Shown here one piece after another: positions 1-8,432 of a stretch of DNA of 64,000 nt. The translations under genes and the position numbers were made by a program. Origin of the DNA: Paraburkholderia unamae (GTDB taxonomy: Bacteria > Pseudomonadota > Gammaproteobacteria > Burkholderiales > Burkholderiaceae); the NCBI RefSeq assembly GCF_003268775.1, contig NZ_QLSU01000017.1, forward strand, positions 1 to 64,000. Direction: 5' to 3'. Under the pieces are notes generated by a model that saw only the letters and a program-made list of their open reading frames with translations, did not search any database and had not been told where the DNA came from. The stretch's first letter is position 1; every line of letters begins with the position of its first letter.

Positions 1-39
1 TTAAAGATCGATCGCGAAGTTGCCATTAGAACTGCTTGA
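1..39 (+). CDS. possible 3' end of a gene entering from the left
   Basis: In frame 1 the window opens with twelve sense codons, ending in REVAIRTA, followed by TGA at 37-39. The composition looks like a real C-terminus and a hairpin-prone stretch follows, but twelve codons are too few to identify a family. It could equally be non-coding. Confidence 0.25.
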   Translation, partial: LKIDREVAIRTA

Positions 40-505
40 CTACCGGCTTCTTTCTGCGTTGCTGCGTCAGCAGCAGAGAAACGAGATTATGAAGACTGCC
101 GGGCGATCTGTCAACAGTTTTTTTACTTCGCTTAACCTGCCGCTTAACTTCGAACCGCCCGCAGACCCAGTCGCCACAAGGCTTTCGCCTGGGCTTCCCG
201 TCTCCCCCGCGCCTTCATCGAAAGCGCGAAAGACCGGAATTCTAGTCACGCAAGTGACATCTTGCAAGCGGTTTTTTGACGCGCTAGCAAACGGGCAAAT
301 GAAAGGCAAGTGAGAGGCAAGCGCGCCGCCGCAAGCGCACTATATAGCAGTCGTCATACCCCCTCCGGCCAGCGCCTGGCGGCCGGATCGCAGCCGCGTT
401 CCGGCATCGCGCCCGCGCCCATCCGACGCGCCCCTGCTCCCCAATCCGATGGCGCGCACGGAACCGACTAGAATATGGGGTTCTCTGCCCCCAACTCACA
501 GATTT
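40..505. other. non-coding stretch upstream of the DUF2863 gene
   Basis: I see no convincing gene here. Short ORFs on both strands lack a ribosome binding site and recognisable composition. The stretch is less GC-rich than its surroundings at 40-300. It contains a TGCTG/CAGCA inverted repeat near 59-77, a T7 tract near 118-124 after a weak dyad (possible terminator of the gene to the left), two copies of CGCTTAAC near 128-148, and a TATATA box near 341-346 without a matching -35. The end of the stretch carries the presumed promoter of the next gene. Confidence 0.5.
469..474 (+). promoter_or_regulatory. candidate -10 element for the DUF2863 gene
   Basis: TAGAAT matches the sigma-70 -10 consensus at five of six bases and would put the transcript start about 25 bases before the ATG at 506. 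No good -35 lies 17 bases upstream. If correct, it rules out the longer reading frame starting at 449. Confidence 0.35.
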
Positions 506-1720
506 ATGCGCTCGCGAATCGCCAAACGCCTCCCTCCTGACGCCGACAAGCTCGTCGGCCTGTCGCTCGCCCTGTTCGCCTCGGGCAGCCGCACCGAAGA
601 CCGCTTCTGGGAGGCCAAGCTCGACACGCTGCTCGCGAAAGTCGTGCGCAACGGCAATCAGACTACGCTCGACGCCGCGCTCGATCATTTGCAGCAGAAC
701 CACCCAGACGCGTACGGCGCGCTCGCCGATATGGCCGAAACGCACAGCGAATCGTTCATCGTCGAACACGAAGGCGCGCAATATGAGGCACTGCTCGTCG
801 CCGCGCCGGTGCTCGCCTGGACGCGCTACGTGATTCCTTCGGGTCCGCTGAAGGTCGACGCGTCCGACGCCCTGCGCACGCACCTCCAGGCCCATGTGCT
901 CGCAAGCGGCACGCGCGTGGCGATGGCGCCTTATCTCTATAGCATCGACCAGTTGCCGCGCCACCATGTCGAGACCTGGCGGCTCGCGCAGCAGCTCTCG
1001 CAAGCGGCGCTAAGCGGCGGCCCGGCGAAGATCAGTTCGGGCGAGTTGCCCGAAACGTCGCCGATCCTCGCCGATCCGCGCTTCCTGCTTGCCGTGGTCG
1101 CCGCGCCGGTCGGCGCCCCGCTCTTTCGCTGGCAGGAAGAAGAAGGCGGCTCGCGCATCGAGCGCGGCCAGTGCCTCGAGCAGTGGGCGACCCAGGGCGG
1201 CGCGAACCTTGCCGTCGTCATGCCCGGCTGCGAGTTCGAATGCCTGCTGCCGGACGCTTATTACTCCGCCTGCCGCGACGCGGACGAACGAGTGCGCCCG
1301 CACACCATCCGCACCGCCGTGCGCTACCTGCTCGACACGATCGGCGCCGGCGCCCAGGACCTGCGCGCCGTGGTCGCGGGTTTCGGCGAACGCCGCATCG
1401 ACGAATACCGCATCGGCTTCACGAAGCGCGGCAGCAATGACGTGCTGTACGGCGTGGTCTGGCCGCTCTATGGCCGCGAGAACGGCGACGCCGACATCGA
1501 CGAGGAACCGACCGAGGAAAACGTGAGCAGCGGGCCGCTCGAAGAGATCGTTGCGCTGCTGAAGGAATCGGGCATCACCGACATCCGTCGCCACGCGGGC
1601 CGTTTCGAGCCGGAATATTGCGATGACTGCGGCGTGCCGCTGTATGCGGATCCACTAGGCGAGATCGTCCACGCCGAGATGCCGGAAGATGCTGAGCCCG
1701 TACAGCCACACTTCCACTAA
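506..1720 (+). CDS. DUF2863 family protein
   Basis: A 404-residue soluble protein that I recognise as the DUF2863 family, found almost only in Burkholderiales and of unknown function. No signal peptide or membrane segment is visible. The C-terminal part has a CDDCGVP motif about 25 residues from the end, which could bind a metal, next to the sequence PLYADPLGEIVHAEMPE. The ATG at 506 (MRSRIAKRLPP) is preferred over the in-frame 449 start because a -10-like box lies between them and family members begin at about this point. It is monocistronic, followed by a strong terminator. Confidence 0.85.
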   Translation: MRSRIAKRLPPDADKLVGLSLALFASGSRTEDRFWEAKLDTLLAKVVRNGNQTTLDAALDHLQQNHPDAYGALADMAETHSESFIVEHEGAQYEALLVAAPVLAWTRYVIPSGPLKVDASDALRTHLQAHVLASGTRVAMAPYLYSIDQLPRHHVETWRLAQQLSQAALSGGPAKISSGELPETSPILADPRFLLAVVAAPVGAPLFRWQEEEGGSRIERGQCLEQWATQGGANLAVVMPGCEFECLLPDAYYSACRDADERVRPHTIRTAVRYLLDTIGAGAQDLRAVVAGFGERRIDEYRIGFTKRGSNDVLYGVVWPLYGRENGDADIDEEPTEENVSSGPLEEIVALLKESGITDIRRHAGRFEPEYCDDCGVPLYADPLGEIVHAEMPEDAEPVQPHFH

Positions 1721-1743
1721 GACAACTCCAGAATTCCTACCCG

Positions 1744-1772
1744 GTCCCGCCTGTGTGCGGGACTTTTTTTTG
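1744..1772 (+). terminator. intrinsic terminator after the DUF2863 gene
   Basis: Perfect 7-bp stem GTCCCGC/GCGGGAC with a 6-base loop, followed directly by nine T. A textbook Rho-independent terminator that separates this gene from the response regulator downstream. Confidence 0.93.
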
Positions 1773-1916
1773 CCCTATGTCTTATGCCTTTTGGACAGGC
1801 CGCCAGCGCGCAACCTTTTTGCCATCATGGTGCTGTTGGTCTGGTTCACCGCCATATAGAAGCGGTGCGCGGTGCACAACATTTCGAGAGGCTGTCAACG
1901 AGAGGAGGGCATACCC

Positions 1917-2852
1917 ATGCGGTTCGTTGTACTCAATCCGGACGCCGAACGGCGCGAAGGGCTCAAGGCGCTGTTAAGACAAATCGATCGTCGCGCACGC
2001 TTCAATGACGCGCCGGACTGGCGCAGCGCCGAGCGCGCAATGCAACGCTTCACGCCCAACCTCATTGCGATCGACTGGCACGACGGCATACGTGCAGGTG
2101 AGTTGCGCCACTTCGTTGCGCGGCATCGCAGCCTGCCCGTTGCGGTGCTGATCGATGGCACGGAAACACCCGTTACCGTGCGGGCGCTCATCGACGAAGG
2201 CGCGCGCGGCATCATTCGCCGCACCACGGATTCCATTCTGATCGTGAAGTTTCTCGAGCTCATCCTGCTCGGCGGCGACCATTTGCCCGCCGATGTGCTC
2301 GGCCCTTACGCGCCGTGGCCGCTGCCGCCGCGGCGCAACGCCAAGAGTGCCGCGCAAGCCCGCAAGCTGCGGCCGAAGGTCCATCTCTCGCCACGCCAGG
2401 AGCAGATCCTCCGCTGTGTCCATATGGGCAACACGAACAAGATGATCGCGCGAGCGCTAGGCATCAGCGAGGGCACGGTGAAAGTCCATCTAACAAGCAT
2501 CTTTCAGCAACTCGGCGCGCCCAATCGCGCGGCGGCGGTGGCGATCTATAACGGCTTGCTTGCGAACCAGCTACAGGTGCTGCGCGCCCAGGCCGAGCGA
2601 GCGCCCAAACCGAAGCACGGCGAGCACGGCCCGGTGCCCTTGCGCACACGCGAGGCCCTGACGTTCCACTATCCGTTGCTGGCAGGCGACAGTGTGGAGC
2701 CGCTGCCCATCGCCGCGGAGCCGGACGCGCCCTACGGCGACCCGGCGCCGGCGCAGCAGGTGGTGCTGGAACAGCCTGGCGAGGCCGCTGAAAACCCCGA
2801 CGAGGAAACGCCATTGCCCGCTCGCACACACGGTTTGCCTTCCAACGAGTAA
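1917..2852 (+). CDS. orphan LuxR/NarL-type response regulator with altered receiver
   Basis: 311 residues. Residues 1-125 have the length and pattern of a receiver domain and keep an Asp at the phospho-acceptor position (D53, LIAID), but the usual N-terminal acidic pair is reduced to one Asp (VLNPDAE), and the conserved Lys near the end of the domain is Arg (GIIRR). Residues 155-215 are a clear LuxR/GerE helix-turn-helix (LSPRQEQIL...GISEGTVKVHLTSIFQQL). A proline- and glutamate-rich tail of about 95 residues follows. AGGAGG at 1903-1908 fixes the start at 1917. No histidine kinase lies nearby. The stop is one base from the start of the permease gene, so the two are probably co-translated. 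Phosphorylation is doubtful; target genes are unknown. Confidence 0.85.
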   Translation: MRFVVLNPDAERREGLKALLRQIDRRARFNDAPDWRSAERAMQRFTPNLIAIDWHDGIRAGELRHFVARHRSLPVAVLIDGTETPVTVRALIDEGARGIIRRTTDSILIVKFLELILLGGDHLPADVLGPYAPWPLPPRRNAKSAAQARKLRPKVHLSPRQEQILRCVHMGNTNKMIARALGISEGTVKVHLTSIFQQLGAPNRAAAVAIYNGLLANQLQVLRAQAERAPKPKHGEHGPVPLRTREALTFHYPLLAGDSVEPLPIAAEPDAPYGDPAPAQQVVLEQPGEAAENPDEETPLPARTHGLPSNE

Positions 2853-2853
2853 T

Positions 2854-3537
2854 ATGAAGCACATGGGGTTCCTATTTACACCGCTTCCGCTCTGGGCCGC
2901 TATCGGTGCATGGATTGTCACCGTGGGTCTGCTCGCGTTCGCGCTATGGAAGAACCCCTTCAAGCGTCTTCAGGACGCAACGCTCCAGCACGTGTGGCTT
3001 GCGATCGTCGTCGCGATCTCCGTGCTGTGGGCGAGCAACGCGTGGCTCGAAGACGGCACCGTGCTGCACCTGCTCGGGGCCACGCTCGTAGTCACGCTAT
3101 TCGACTGGGGGCTCGCGCTCGTCGCCATGGGCGCCGTCGTCGGGCTCGCGGCGCTGGTCTTCGACGCGACATGGGAAGGGGTCGCCCTGACCTTCCTGGT
3201 ATTCGGCGCCTTTCCGGTCTTGATTTCCGCCTTGCTGCAACGCGCCTTCACGGCGTGGCTGCCGCGCAACCTCTTCATGTTCATCGTGGGCCAGGGTTTC
3301 GTGTCGCCCGCTATCGCCGTTTCTGCCGCCGCCTATCTGGCGCTCGGCACCCATGTCGCGCTCAACAGCGGCTCGGCACTCACTGTGCCGGCGGGCTATG
3401 CATTCAGCGTATTTTTGCTCGCGTCCGGCGAAGCCTGGTTCACCGGCATGGCAACGGCATTGATCGCCGTCTATCGGCCCGCGTGGGTCACCACGTATGA
3501 CGTACGCCGCTATCGGCTGGGCGGCCCGCGCACCTGA
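2854..3537 (+). CDS. CbiM-like energy-coupling-factor permease family membrane protein
   Basis: 227 residues with about six hydrophobic segments, starting MKHMGFLFTPLPLW. The HMGFL...TPLPLW opening resembles the CbiM/NikM (PF01891-like) S-component fold, where the N-terminus helps bind Co or Ni; annotators usually call such proteins energy-coupling factor permeases. No CbiN, CbiQ or CbiO partner is in the window, so transport and substrate are unproven. The start lies one base after the stop of the response regulator gene, implying translational coupling. A second ATG at 2863 is possible. Confidence 0.7.
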   Translation: MKHMGFLFTPLPLWAAIGAWIVTVGLLAFALWKNPFKRLQDATLQHVWLAIVVAISVLWASNAWLEDGTVLHLLGATLVVTLFDWGLALVAMGAVVGLAALVFDATWEGVALTFLVFGAFPVLISALLQRAFTAWLPRNLFMFIVGQGFVSPAIAVSAAAYLALGTHVALNSGSALTVPAGYAFSVFLLASGEAWFTGMATALIAVYRPAWVTTYDVRRYRLGGPRT

Positions 3538-3763
3538 GCGTCGCCTGAAATAGCACCCGGATCGATCGTCCCGCTCGCCCGCCAGCCCAAGGCACCGGGC
3601 GCGACGACAGGTCGCGATCGGGCCGCTGCCGTACGCGCGGCGCGGCGTCTGCTCCAAACACTTGTGTCAGACGCGCGAAAATAATTGTTTCCAGATTGAA
3701 CTCATCCCCATCGCGCGGCATCTTACCTGGCCTGACGTCACACCCCTCTTCCGTAAGAAGCAG

Positions 3764-4426
3764 ATGGACTGCAACCATGCATCCCGCCGGCTGCTGATCG
3801 TAGCCGGCCAACTGGCCGCGTGCGCCGCGAGCCTTATGCTCATCGCCGCGCCCGCCGCCCAAGCCGATCAACTCGATCGGCACAACGATCTCGTCACCCA
3901 GTTCGTCACCCAGATGCACGCCGATCCGCTCGTCGCGGATTGCGCGGCGCACGGCGACTTCGTCGCGAACACCTCCGCGGCGCTCGATCACGTTGAGTTC
4001 CCGCCCAGTTCGTTCGACACTGCGCACGCGAGCGTGACGCCGTGGAACGACTCGTTCGATGAAGGCAAGCAGCGCGTGAAAGTCGACACGATCGTGACCG
4101 TCGACGGTATCGGTATTCCGAAGGAAAGCGGCAACTCGCCCTACGACCTGAAGTTTCGCTGTGGCTATGTGGGCCAGCAGATGCTCGCATTCAGCTGGAA
4201 CGATCCGGTGCCGCCGGCGCGCGCGCACAGCGAGCGCAGCACGGCCTCGACCGGCACCGCTCATGTGAAGGGCAAGCATTCGACGAAGAAGGCCACCAGC
4301 AAGGGTTCGAAGAAGGCGACGTCGAGCAAGTCGAGCCACAAGTCGTCGAGCAGCGGCGCAAAGCCGGCCAGCAAATCCACGACGAAGAAAACAGCTTCGA
4401 AGAAGAAGCCCGCCACGGCTCACTGA
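3764..4426 (+). CDS. secreted protein with histone H1-like lysine/serine tail
   Basis: 220 residues. Residues 1-34 are a Sec signal peptide (positively charged start, hydrophobic core, cleavage near APAAQADQ). The middle, about 35-145, is a compact domain with two cysteines that could pair (LVADCAAH and LKFRCGY) and conserved-looking VKVDTIVTVDGIGIP. It resembles proteins annotated in Burkholderia as BspC-domain proteins; I recall that name only loosely. The last 65 residues are low-complexity Lys, Ser, Thr and Ala, strongly basic like histone H1 tails. The start at 3764 is preferred because the longer frame would put about 34 residues before the signal peptide. It probably acts in the periplasm or outside the cell. 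Function unknown. Confidence 0.75.
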   Translation: MDCNHASRRLLIVAGQLAACAASLMLIAAPAAQADQLDRHNDLVTQFVTQMHADPLVADCAAHGDFVANTSAALDHVEFPPSSFDTAHASVTPWNDSFDEGKQRVKVDTIVTVDGIGIPKESGNSPYDLKFRCGYVGQQMLAFSWNDPVPPARAHSERSTASTGTAHVKGKHSTKKATSKGSKKATSSKSSHKSSSSGAKPASKSTTKKTASKKKPATAH

Positions 4427-4450
4427 AACCACGTGCGGCCTTGAAACAAA

Positions 4451-4481
4451 AAGGGGGAAGCGGCCAGACTGCTTCCCCCTT
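4451..4481. terminator. bidirectional terminator between convergent genes
   Basis: An 11-bp perfect stem (AAGGGGGAAGC/GCTTCCCCCTT) with a 9-base loop, flanked by A-rich sequence on the left and T-rich sequence on the right, so it can stop transcription of both the secreted protein gene and the carboxypeptidase gene. Confidence 0.9.
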
Positions 4482-4534
4482 TCTTCATGCGGGTGTGACT
4501 TGCGTCACCTACCCGTGTCACTTACCCGCACGCA

Positions 4535-5698
4535 TCAGGCGAACGTTTCGACGTGATGCAGGATAGCTTGCAGCATGGCGGCGCCAAGAGCGGCGCTGCG
4601 TTCGCCGTTCCAGCCGACCCGCTCGTCAGGCAGATTGGCGTTGTCCTTGAACGGCATCTCGAGCGTGAGCGAGAGGCAGCCATAACGATGGCCGATGTAC
4701 TTCGAAGCGAGCTTGAGCGCGTCTTCGCGATAACGGCTCGCCTCGTAGCCATGCTTGTCCTGAAAGTCAGGACTCGCCACCTTGAATGCCTCGATGAACG
4801 CCTTCTGCTCGACGCGCTGCTGGTCGGTAAAGCCCGGCAGCATCTCGGAGCCCGCGACGAACACATAAGGCAGCGTCTCGTCGCCGTGAATGTCAAAGAA
4901 GAGATCGCAACCCGTCGCCTCGATCGCGTCCCGCACGGCCAGCACTTCGGGGCTGCGCTGCGCGTCCGGCTCCATCCATTCGCGGTTCAGGTTCGCGCCC
5001 ACGGCATTGGTGCGCAGATTGCCGAGCACGCTGCCGTCCGGATTCATGTTGGGCACGATATGGAACACGGCGCGGTCGTAGAGCTTGCGCGCGACCGGAT
5101 CGCCCGCCCAGTCGCCCCAGCCCGCCAGGCGCTTGACGAGGCCTTCCACGAACCACTCAGCCATGCTCTCGCCCGGATGCTGGCGCGCGATGATCCAGAC
5201 CGTTTTCTTGGGCTTGCCGTCGGGCGCGGTGTCGCCGGGCATGCCGAGCGAAAGCAGCGACATCGGCCGGCCTTGCACGCTCTGGCCCAGTTCGGTGAGC
5301 GCCGCTTGCGGCAGCTGTTGCAGCGCACCGAGGAACTCCGCATGCCGCTCCTCGCTGTACGGCTCGAAGTACGCGTAATAGATGCTGTCGAAGTCGGGCG
5401 TGTGGTCGATCACGAACTGCTTGCCGTCGTACGTGGTCGGCACGCGGAACCAGTTCACGCGGTCGTAGCTCGCCACGGCCTGGTAGTCGCGCCAGCCTTC
5501 GGCAAACGCGCAGGCCGAGGCATTCTCGAACGTCATCACGCACCGCTCGCCGCGCACGCCCGACAAACGGAAATAGAACCACTGCGCGAATTCCGACTGG
5601 TTGTCCGCCCGCACGCGCAAGCGGATATCGTCAGCGCGTTCGCACGACAGAACCTCGATCGCGCCCGCATCGAACTGGCTGGAGATGGCAATCGTCAT
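4535..5698 (-). CDS. M14 zinc carboxypeptidase, cytosolic (CCP-like) subfamily
   Basis: 387 residues, no signal peptide. Residues 1-125 look like the beta-rich N-terminal domain of cytosolic carboxypeptidases (Nna1/CCP group); the remainder is the peptidase domain. Zinc ligands appear as H174 and E177 (RQHPGES) and H271 (DIHGDE); N238-R239 fits the substrate-binding NR pair; E347 (LTLEMPF) fits the catalytic glutamate. Eukaryotic relatives remove C-terminal glutamates from proteins; bacterial substrates are largely unknown. The start at 5698 has GGAAGGAAA just upstream; an in-frame start at 5761 would run into yaaA. It follows yaaA by 59 bases and may be co-transcribed. Confidence 0.88.
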   Translation of the reverse strand: MTIAISSQFDAGAIEVLSCERADDIRLRVRADNQSEFAQWFYFRLSGVRGERCVMTFENASACAFAEGWRDYQAVASYDRVNWFRVPTTYDGKQFVIDHTPDFDSIYYAYFEPYSEERHAEFLGALQQLPQAALTELGQSVQGRPMSLLSLGMPGDTAPDGKPKKTVWIIARQHPGESMAEWFVEGLVKRLAGWGDWAGDPVARKLYDRAVFHIVPNMNPDGSVLGNLRTNAVGANLNREWMEPDAQRSPEVLAVRDAIEATGCDLFFDIHGDETLPYVFVAGSEMLPGFTDQQRVEQKAFIEAFKVASPDFQDKHGYEASRYREDALKLASKYIGHRYGCLSLTLEMPFKDNANLPDERVGWNGERSAALGAAMLQAILHHVETFA

Positions 5699-5757
5699 GG
5701 TAGTTTCCTTCCCGCTGGCCGGGTCACGTATCGTGTAGATCGGGTCGATCGGGTCAA

Positions 5758-6552
5758 TCACTCGGCGATGCGCCGACGAAATACATAGGTCGAATCATTC
5801 GATGCGTCCGCATCGAATGCGTAGCCTTCCACATCGAACGCCTTGAGCGCCTCGGGCTCGGCGATGCGGTTCTCCACCGCATAACGCGCCATCAACCCGC
5901 GCGCGCGCTTCGCGTGGAAGCTGATGATCTTGTACCGGCCGCCCTTCCAGTCCTCGAACACGGGCGTGATGACAGGCGCCGCGAGTTGCTTCGGCTTCAC
6001 GGCCTTGAAGTATTCGTTCGATGCGCAGTTCACGAGCACGCGCGCGCCGCTGGCCGCTTTCGCGTGGTTGTGCTCGATCTGCGCGTTGAGCGCGTGCGTG
6101 ATGCGCTCGCCCCAGAAAGCATAGAGATCCTTGCCGCGCGCGTTTTCGAAACGCGTGCCCATTTCCAGGCGATAAGGCTGGAGCAGATCGAGCGGACGCA
6201 GCAGACCGTAGAGCCCGGAGAGCACGCGCACGTGCTGCTGCGCATAGTCGAGATCGGCCAGCGAGAGCGATTTCGCATCCAGGCCTTCGTAGACGTCGCC
6301 GTTGAACGCCAGCACGGCCTGCTTCGCATTGACCTGGCTGAACTGCTTCGACCAGTCGGCATAGCGCTGGAAGTTCAGACGCGCGAGCGGGTCGGAGATG
6401 CTCATGAGCGAGCCGATCTGCTGCGGCGAGAGGCGGCGCAGGCCGGCAATGAGTTCGGCCGCGTCGTCGACGAAATCGGGGATGGTGTGGGTTTCGATGT
6501 GCGCCGGCGTGTCATAGTCGAGCGATTTGGCCGGCGACAGAACGATTATCAT
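5758..6552 (-). CDS. yaaA: peroxide stress protein YaaA
   Basis: 264 residues, full length for the YaaA/DUF328 family, starting MIIVLSPAKSLDY as family members do. In E. coli YaaA lowers free iron during hydrogen peroxide stress and the fold binds DNA. Conserved stretches include SDPLARLNFQRY, FNGDVYEGL and LSGLYGLLRP. It is divergent from the PIN gene and upstream of the carboxypeptidase gene in the same direction. No OxyR site was identified by eye. Confidence 0.95.
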   Translation of the reverse strand: MIIVLSPAKSLDYDTPAHIETHTIPDFVDDAAELIAGLRRLSPQQIGSLMSISDPLARLNFQRYADWSKQFSQVNAKQAVLAFNGDVYEGLDAKSLSLADLDYAQQHVRVLSGLYGLLRPLDLLQPYRLEMGTRFENARGKDLYAFWGERITHALNAQIEHNHAKAASGARVLVNCASNEYFKAVKPKQLAAPVITPVFEDWKGGRYKIISFHAKRARGLMARYAVENRIAEPEALKAFDVEGYAFDADASNDSTYVFRRRIAE

Positions 6553-6617
6553 AGAGGCTTGCAGGCACGAGCGTGCCGATGTTCAAAGGCGAAAGCCCGA
6601 TTGTAGCGAATTCACGA

Positions 6618-7133
6618 ATGACCGGCCTCACGCCCCCAACCTCAGCCCCCCTCTCTTGCGCCGCCGCCGCGGCGCTTCCCGTGGTACTCGACTCGAACGT
6701 CTGGCTCGATATTCTCGTGTTCGACGATCCGCACACGCGCCCGATTCGCGCGGCACTCGAGCGCGGCGCGCTCCGGGCGCTGATCGACGCACGCTGCCAG
6801 GCCGAACTGGCCCACGTGCTCGACTACCCGCAATTCGCCGGACGCGGCGTCGAGAAGGCGGACGCCCTCGCCGCGCTGGCCGCGCTCGTGGAGCCGGTCG
6901 AATTGCCCGAGTTGCCCGCCGACGTGCGGCCCCTGCCGCAATGCCGCGACCGCGACGACCAGAAGTTTCTCGAACTCACGCGCGCAAGCGGCGCGCAGTG
7001 GCTCGTCTCGAAAGATCGCGCGGTGCTCAAGCTTGCGCGGCGCGTGGCGCGCGACTTCGGCTTTCGCATCGCGACACCCGACGTGTTTGTCGCCGAATGC
7101 GTGCCAGGCGCCACGGTAGCGGCGCAGGCCTAA
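6618..7133 (+). CDS. PIN-domain protein (putative toxin-type ribonuclease)
   Basis: About 171 residues of the COG1569/PilT-N group. Acidic residues expected to hold Mg are present: D25 (VVLDSNVWLD), E64 (CQAEL), D111/D113 (CRDRDD) and D133 (VSKDRA). Such proteins are often toxins of toxin-antitoxin pairs, yet no antitoxin ORF lies on either side: yaaA is divergent and an aminotransferase follows. Starts at 6573 (GTG), 6579 and 6618 are all possible, none with a good ribosome binding site; I took 6618 as closest to the domain. It may be a chromosomal housekeeping PIN nuclease rather than a toxin. Confidence 0.8.
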   Translation: MTGLTPPTSAPLSCAAAAALPVVLDSNVWLDILVFDDPHTRPIRAALERGALRALIDARCQAELAHVLDYPQFAGRGVEKADALAALAALVEPVELPELPADVRPLPQCRDRDDQKFLELTRASGAQWLVSKDRAVLKLARRVARDFGFRIATPDVFVAECVPGATVAAQA

Positions 7134-7233
7134 TAGCCTGATAAAGCGAGCGCGCCCGCCCTGCGCCCCGCAGCCGCGCCGATTTGCCTACAATCAACCT
7201 TTCCCGTTCCCACGTCCCTTGACCGCCCGCGAC

Positions 7234-8424
7234 ATGAACGCACCGCATCCCACGCAGAATTCGCAGGACACCCTGCTCACGCCCTCTTTTCCGTCGCGTC
7301 TGCCCAATGTCGGCACGACGATCTTCACCGTGATGAGCGCGCTCGCCGCCGAAAAGGGCGCGGTGAACCTGGGCCAGGGCTTTCCCGACTTCGATTGCGA
7401 CACGCGCATCGTCGACGCGGTCGCGCAAGCCATGCGCGAGGGCCACAACCAGTACCCGCCGATGGCGGGCGTCGGCGCGCTGCGCGAGGCGATCGCGGAC
7501 AAGATCGAGCAGGTGTACGGCCGCCGCTACGACGCCAACAGCGAGATCACCGTAACGGCGGGCGCCACGCAGGCCCTGCTCACGGTGATTCTCGCGACCG
7601 TGCACGCAGGCGACGAAGTGATCGTGGTCGAACCGACCTACGACAGCTATCTGCCGTCGATCGAGCTGGCAGGCGGCAAGCCCGTGTTCGTGACGCTCGA
7701 AGCGCCCGACTACGCGATTCCGTTCGACCGCCTCGCCGCGGCCATCACGCCGAAAACGCGCCTCATCCTCATCAACACGCCCCACAATCCGACGGGCACG
7801 GTGTGGCGCGCCGAGGACATGAAGAAGCTCGAAGATATCGTGCGCGGCACCAACGTGCTGATCCTCTCGGACGAGGTGTACGAGCACATGGTCTACGACG
7901 GCCAGCCGCACGAGAGCGTGGCGCGCTACCCCGAACTGGCCGCGCGCAGCTTTATCGTGTCGAGCTTCGGCAAGACCTATCACGTAACGGGCTGGAAGGT
8001 GGGCTATGTGGCCGCGCCCGCGCCGCTCACGGCGGAGTTCCGCAAGGTGCACCAGTTCAACGTGTTCACCGTGAACACGCCAATGCAGTACGGCCTCGCG
8101 CAATACCTGCGCGATCCGAAGCCGTATCTGGAACTGCCCGCGTTCTATCAGAAAAAGCGCGACTTCTTCCGCGCCGGTCTCGCCAACACGCGCTTCAAGC
8201 TGCTGCCGTGCACCGGCACCTACTTCCAGTGCGTGGACTATTCGGCGATCAGCGATCTGCCCGAGGCGGAATTCTCGAAGTGGCTCACGACGGAAATCGG
8301 CGTGGCCGCCATTCCTGTGTCGGCGTTCTATCACGAGCCGCACGAATCGGGCGTCGTGCGCTTTTGCTTCGCCAAGCAGGAGAGCACGCTCGCGACCGCG
8401 CTCGAGCGGCTCGCCCGGCTCTGA
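7234..8424 (+). CDS. PLP-dependent aminotransferase, methionine aminotransferase type
   Basis: 396 residues, class I/II fold type I aminotransferase resembling E. coli YbdL (methionine:2-oxo-acid aminotransferase) and kynurenine aminotransferases. Seen: NPTG at about 185, D213 and Y216 (LSDEVYEH) for the cofactor ring, the Schiff-base lysine K247 (SSFGKTYHVTGWK), and the arginine in GVVRFCFAK for the substrate carboxylate. The ATG at 7234 is used; a TTG at 7219 is in frame. A TACAAT box at 7189-7194 is a candidate -10. Likely role: last step of methionine salvage or interconversion of methionine, glutamine or aromatic keto acids; specificity cannot be read here. Confidence 0.9.
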   Translation: MNAPHPTQNSQDTLLTPSFPSRLPNVGTTIFTVMSALAAEKGAVNLGQGFPDFDCDTRIVDAVAQAMREGHNQYPPMAGVGALREAIADKIEQVYGRRYDANSEITVTAGATQALLTVILATVHAGDEVIVVEPTYDSYLPSIELAGGKPVFVTLEAPDYAIPFDRLAAAITPKTRLILINTPHNPTGTVWRAEDMKKLEDIVRGTNVLILSDEVYEHMVYDGQPHESVARYPELAARSFIVSSFGKTYHVTGWKVGYVAAPAPLTAEFRKVHQFNVFTVNTPMQYGLAQYLRDPKPYLELPAFYQKKRDFFRAGLANTRFKLLPCTGTYFQCVDYSAISDLPEAEFSKWLTTEIGVAAIPVSAFYHEPHESGVVRFCFAKQESTLATALERLARL

Positions 8425-8432
8425 CGTCCTTG

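Noticed and set aside
20..313. 97-codon frame near the left edge
   Set aside because: No ribosome site, no family resemblance, and mixed composition unlike genes in this window.
3645..3674. Hairpin GCGTCTG/CAGACGC before the secreted-protein gene
   Set aside because: Seven-base stem with a 16-base loop and no T tract; too weak to call a terminator or operator.
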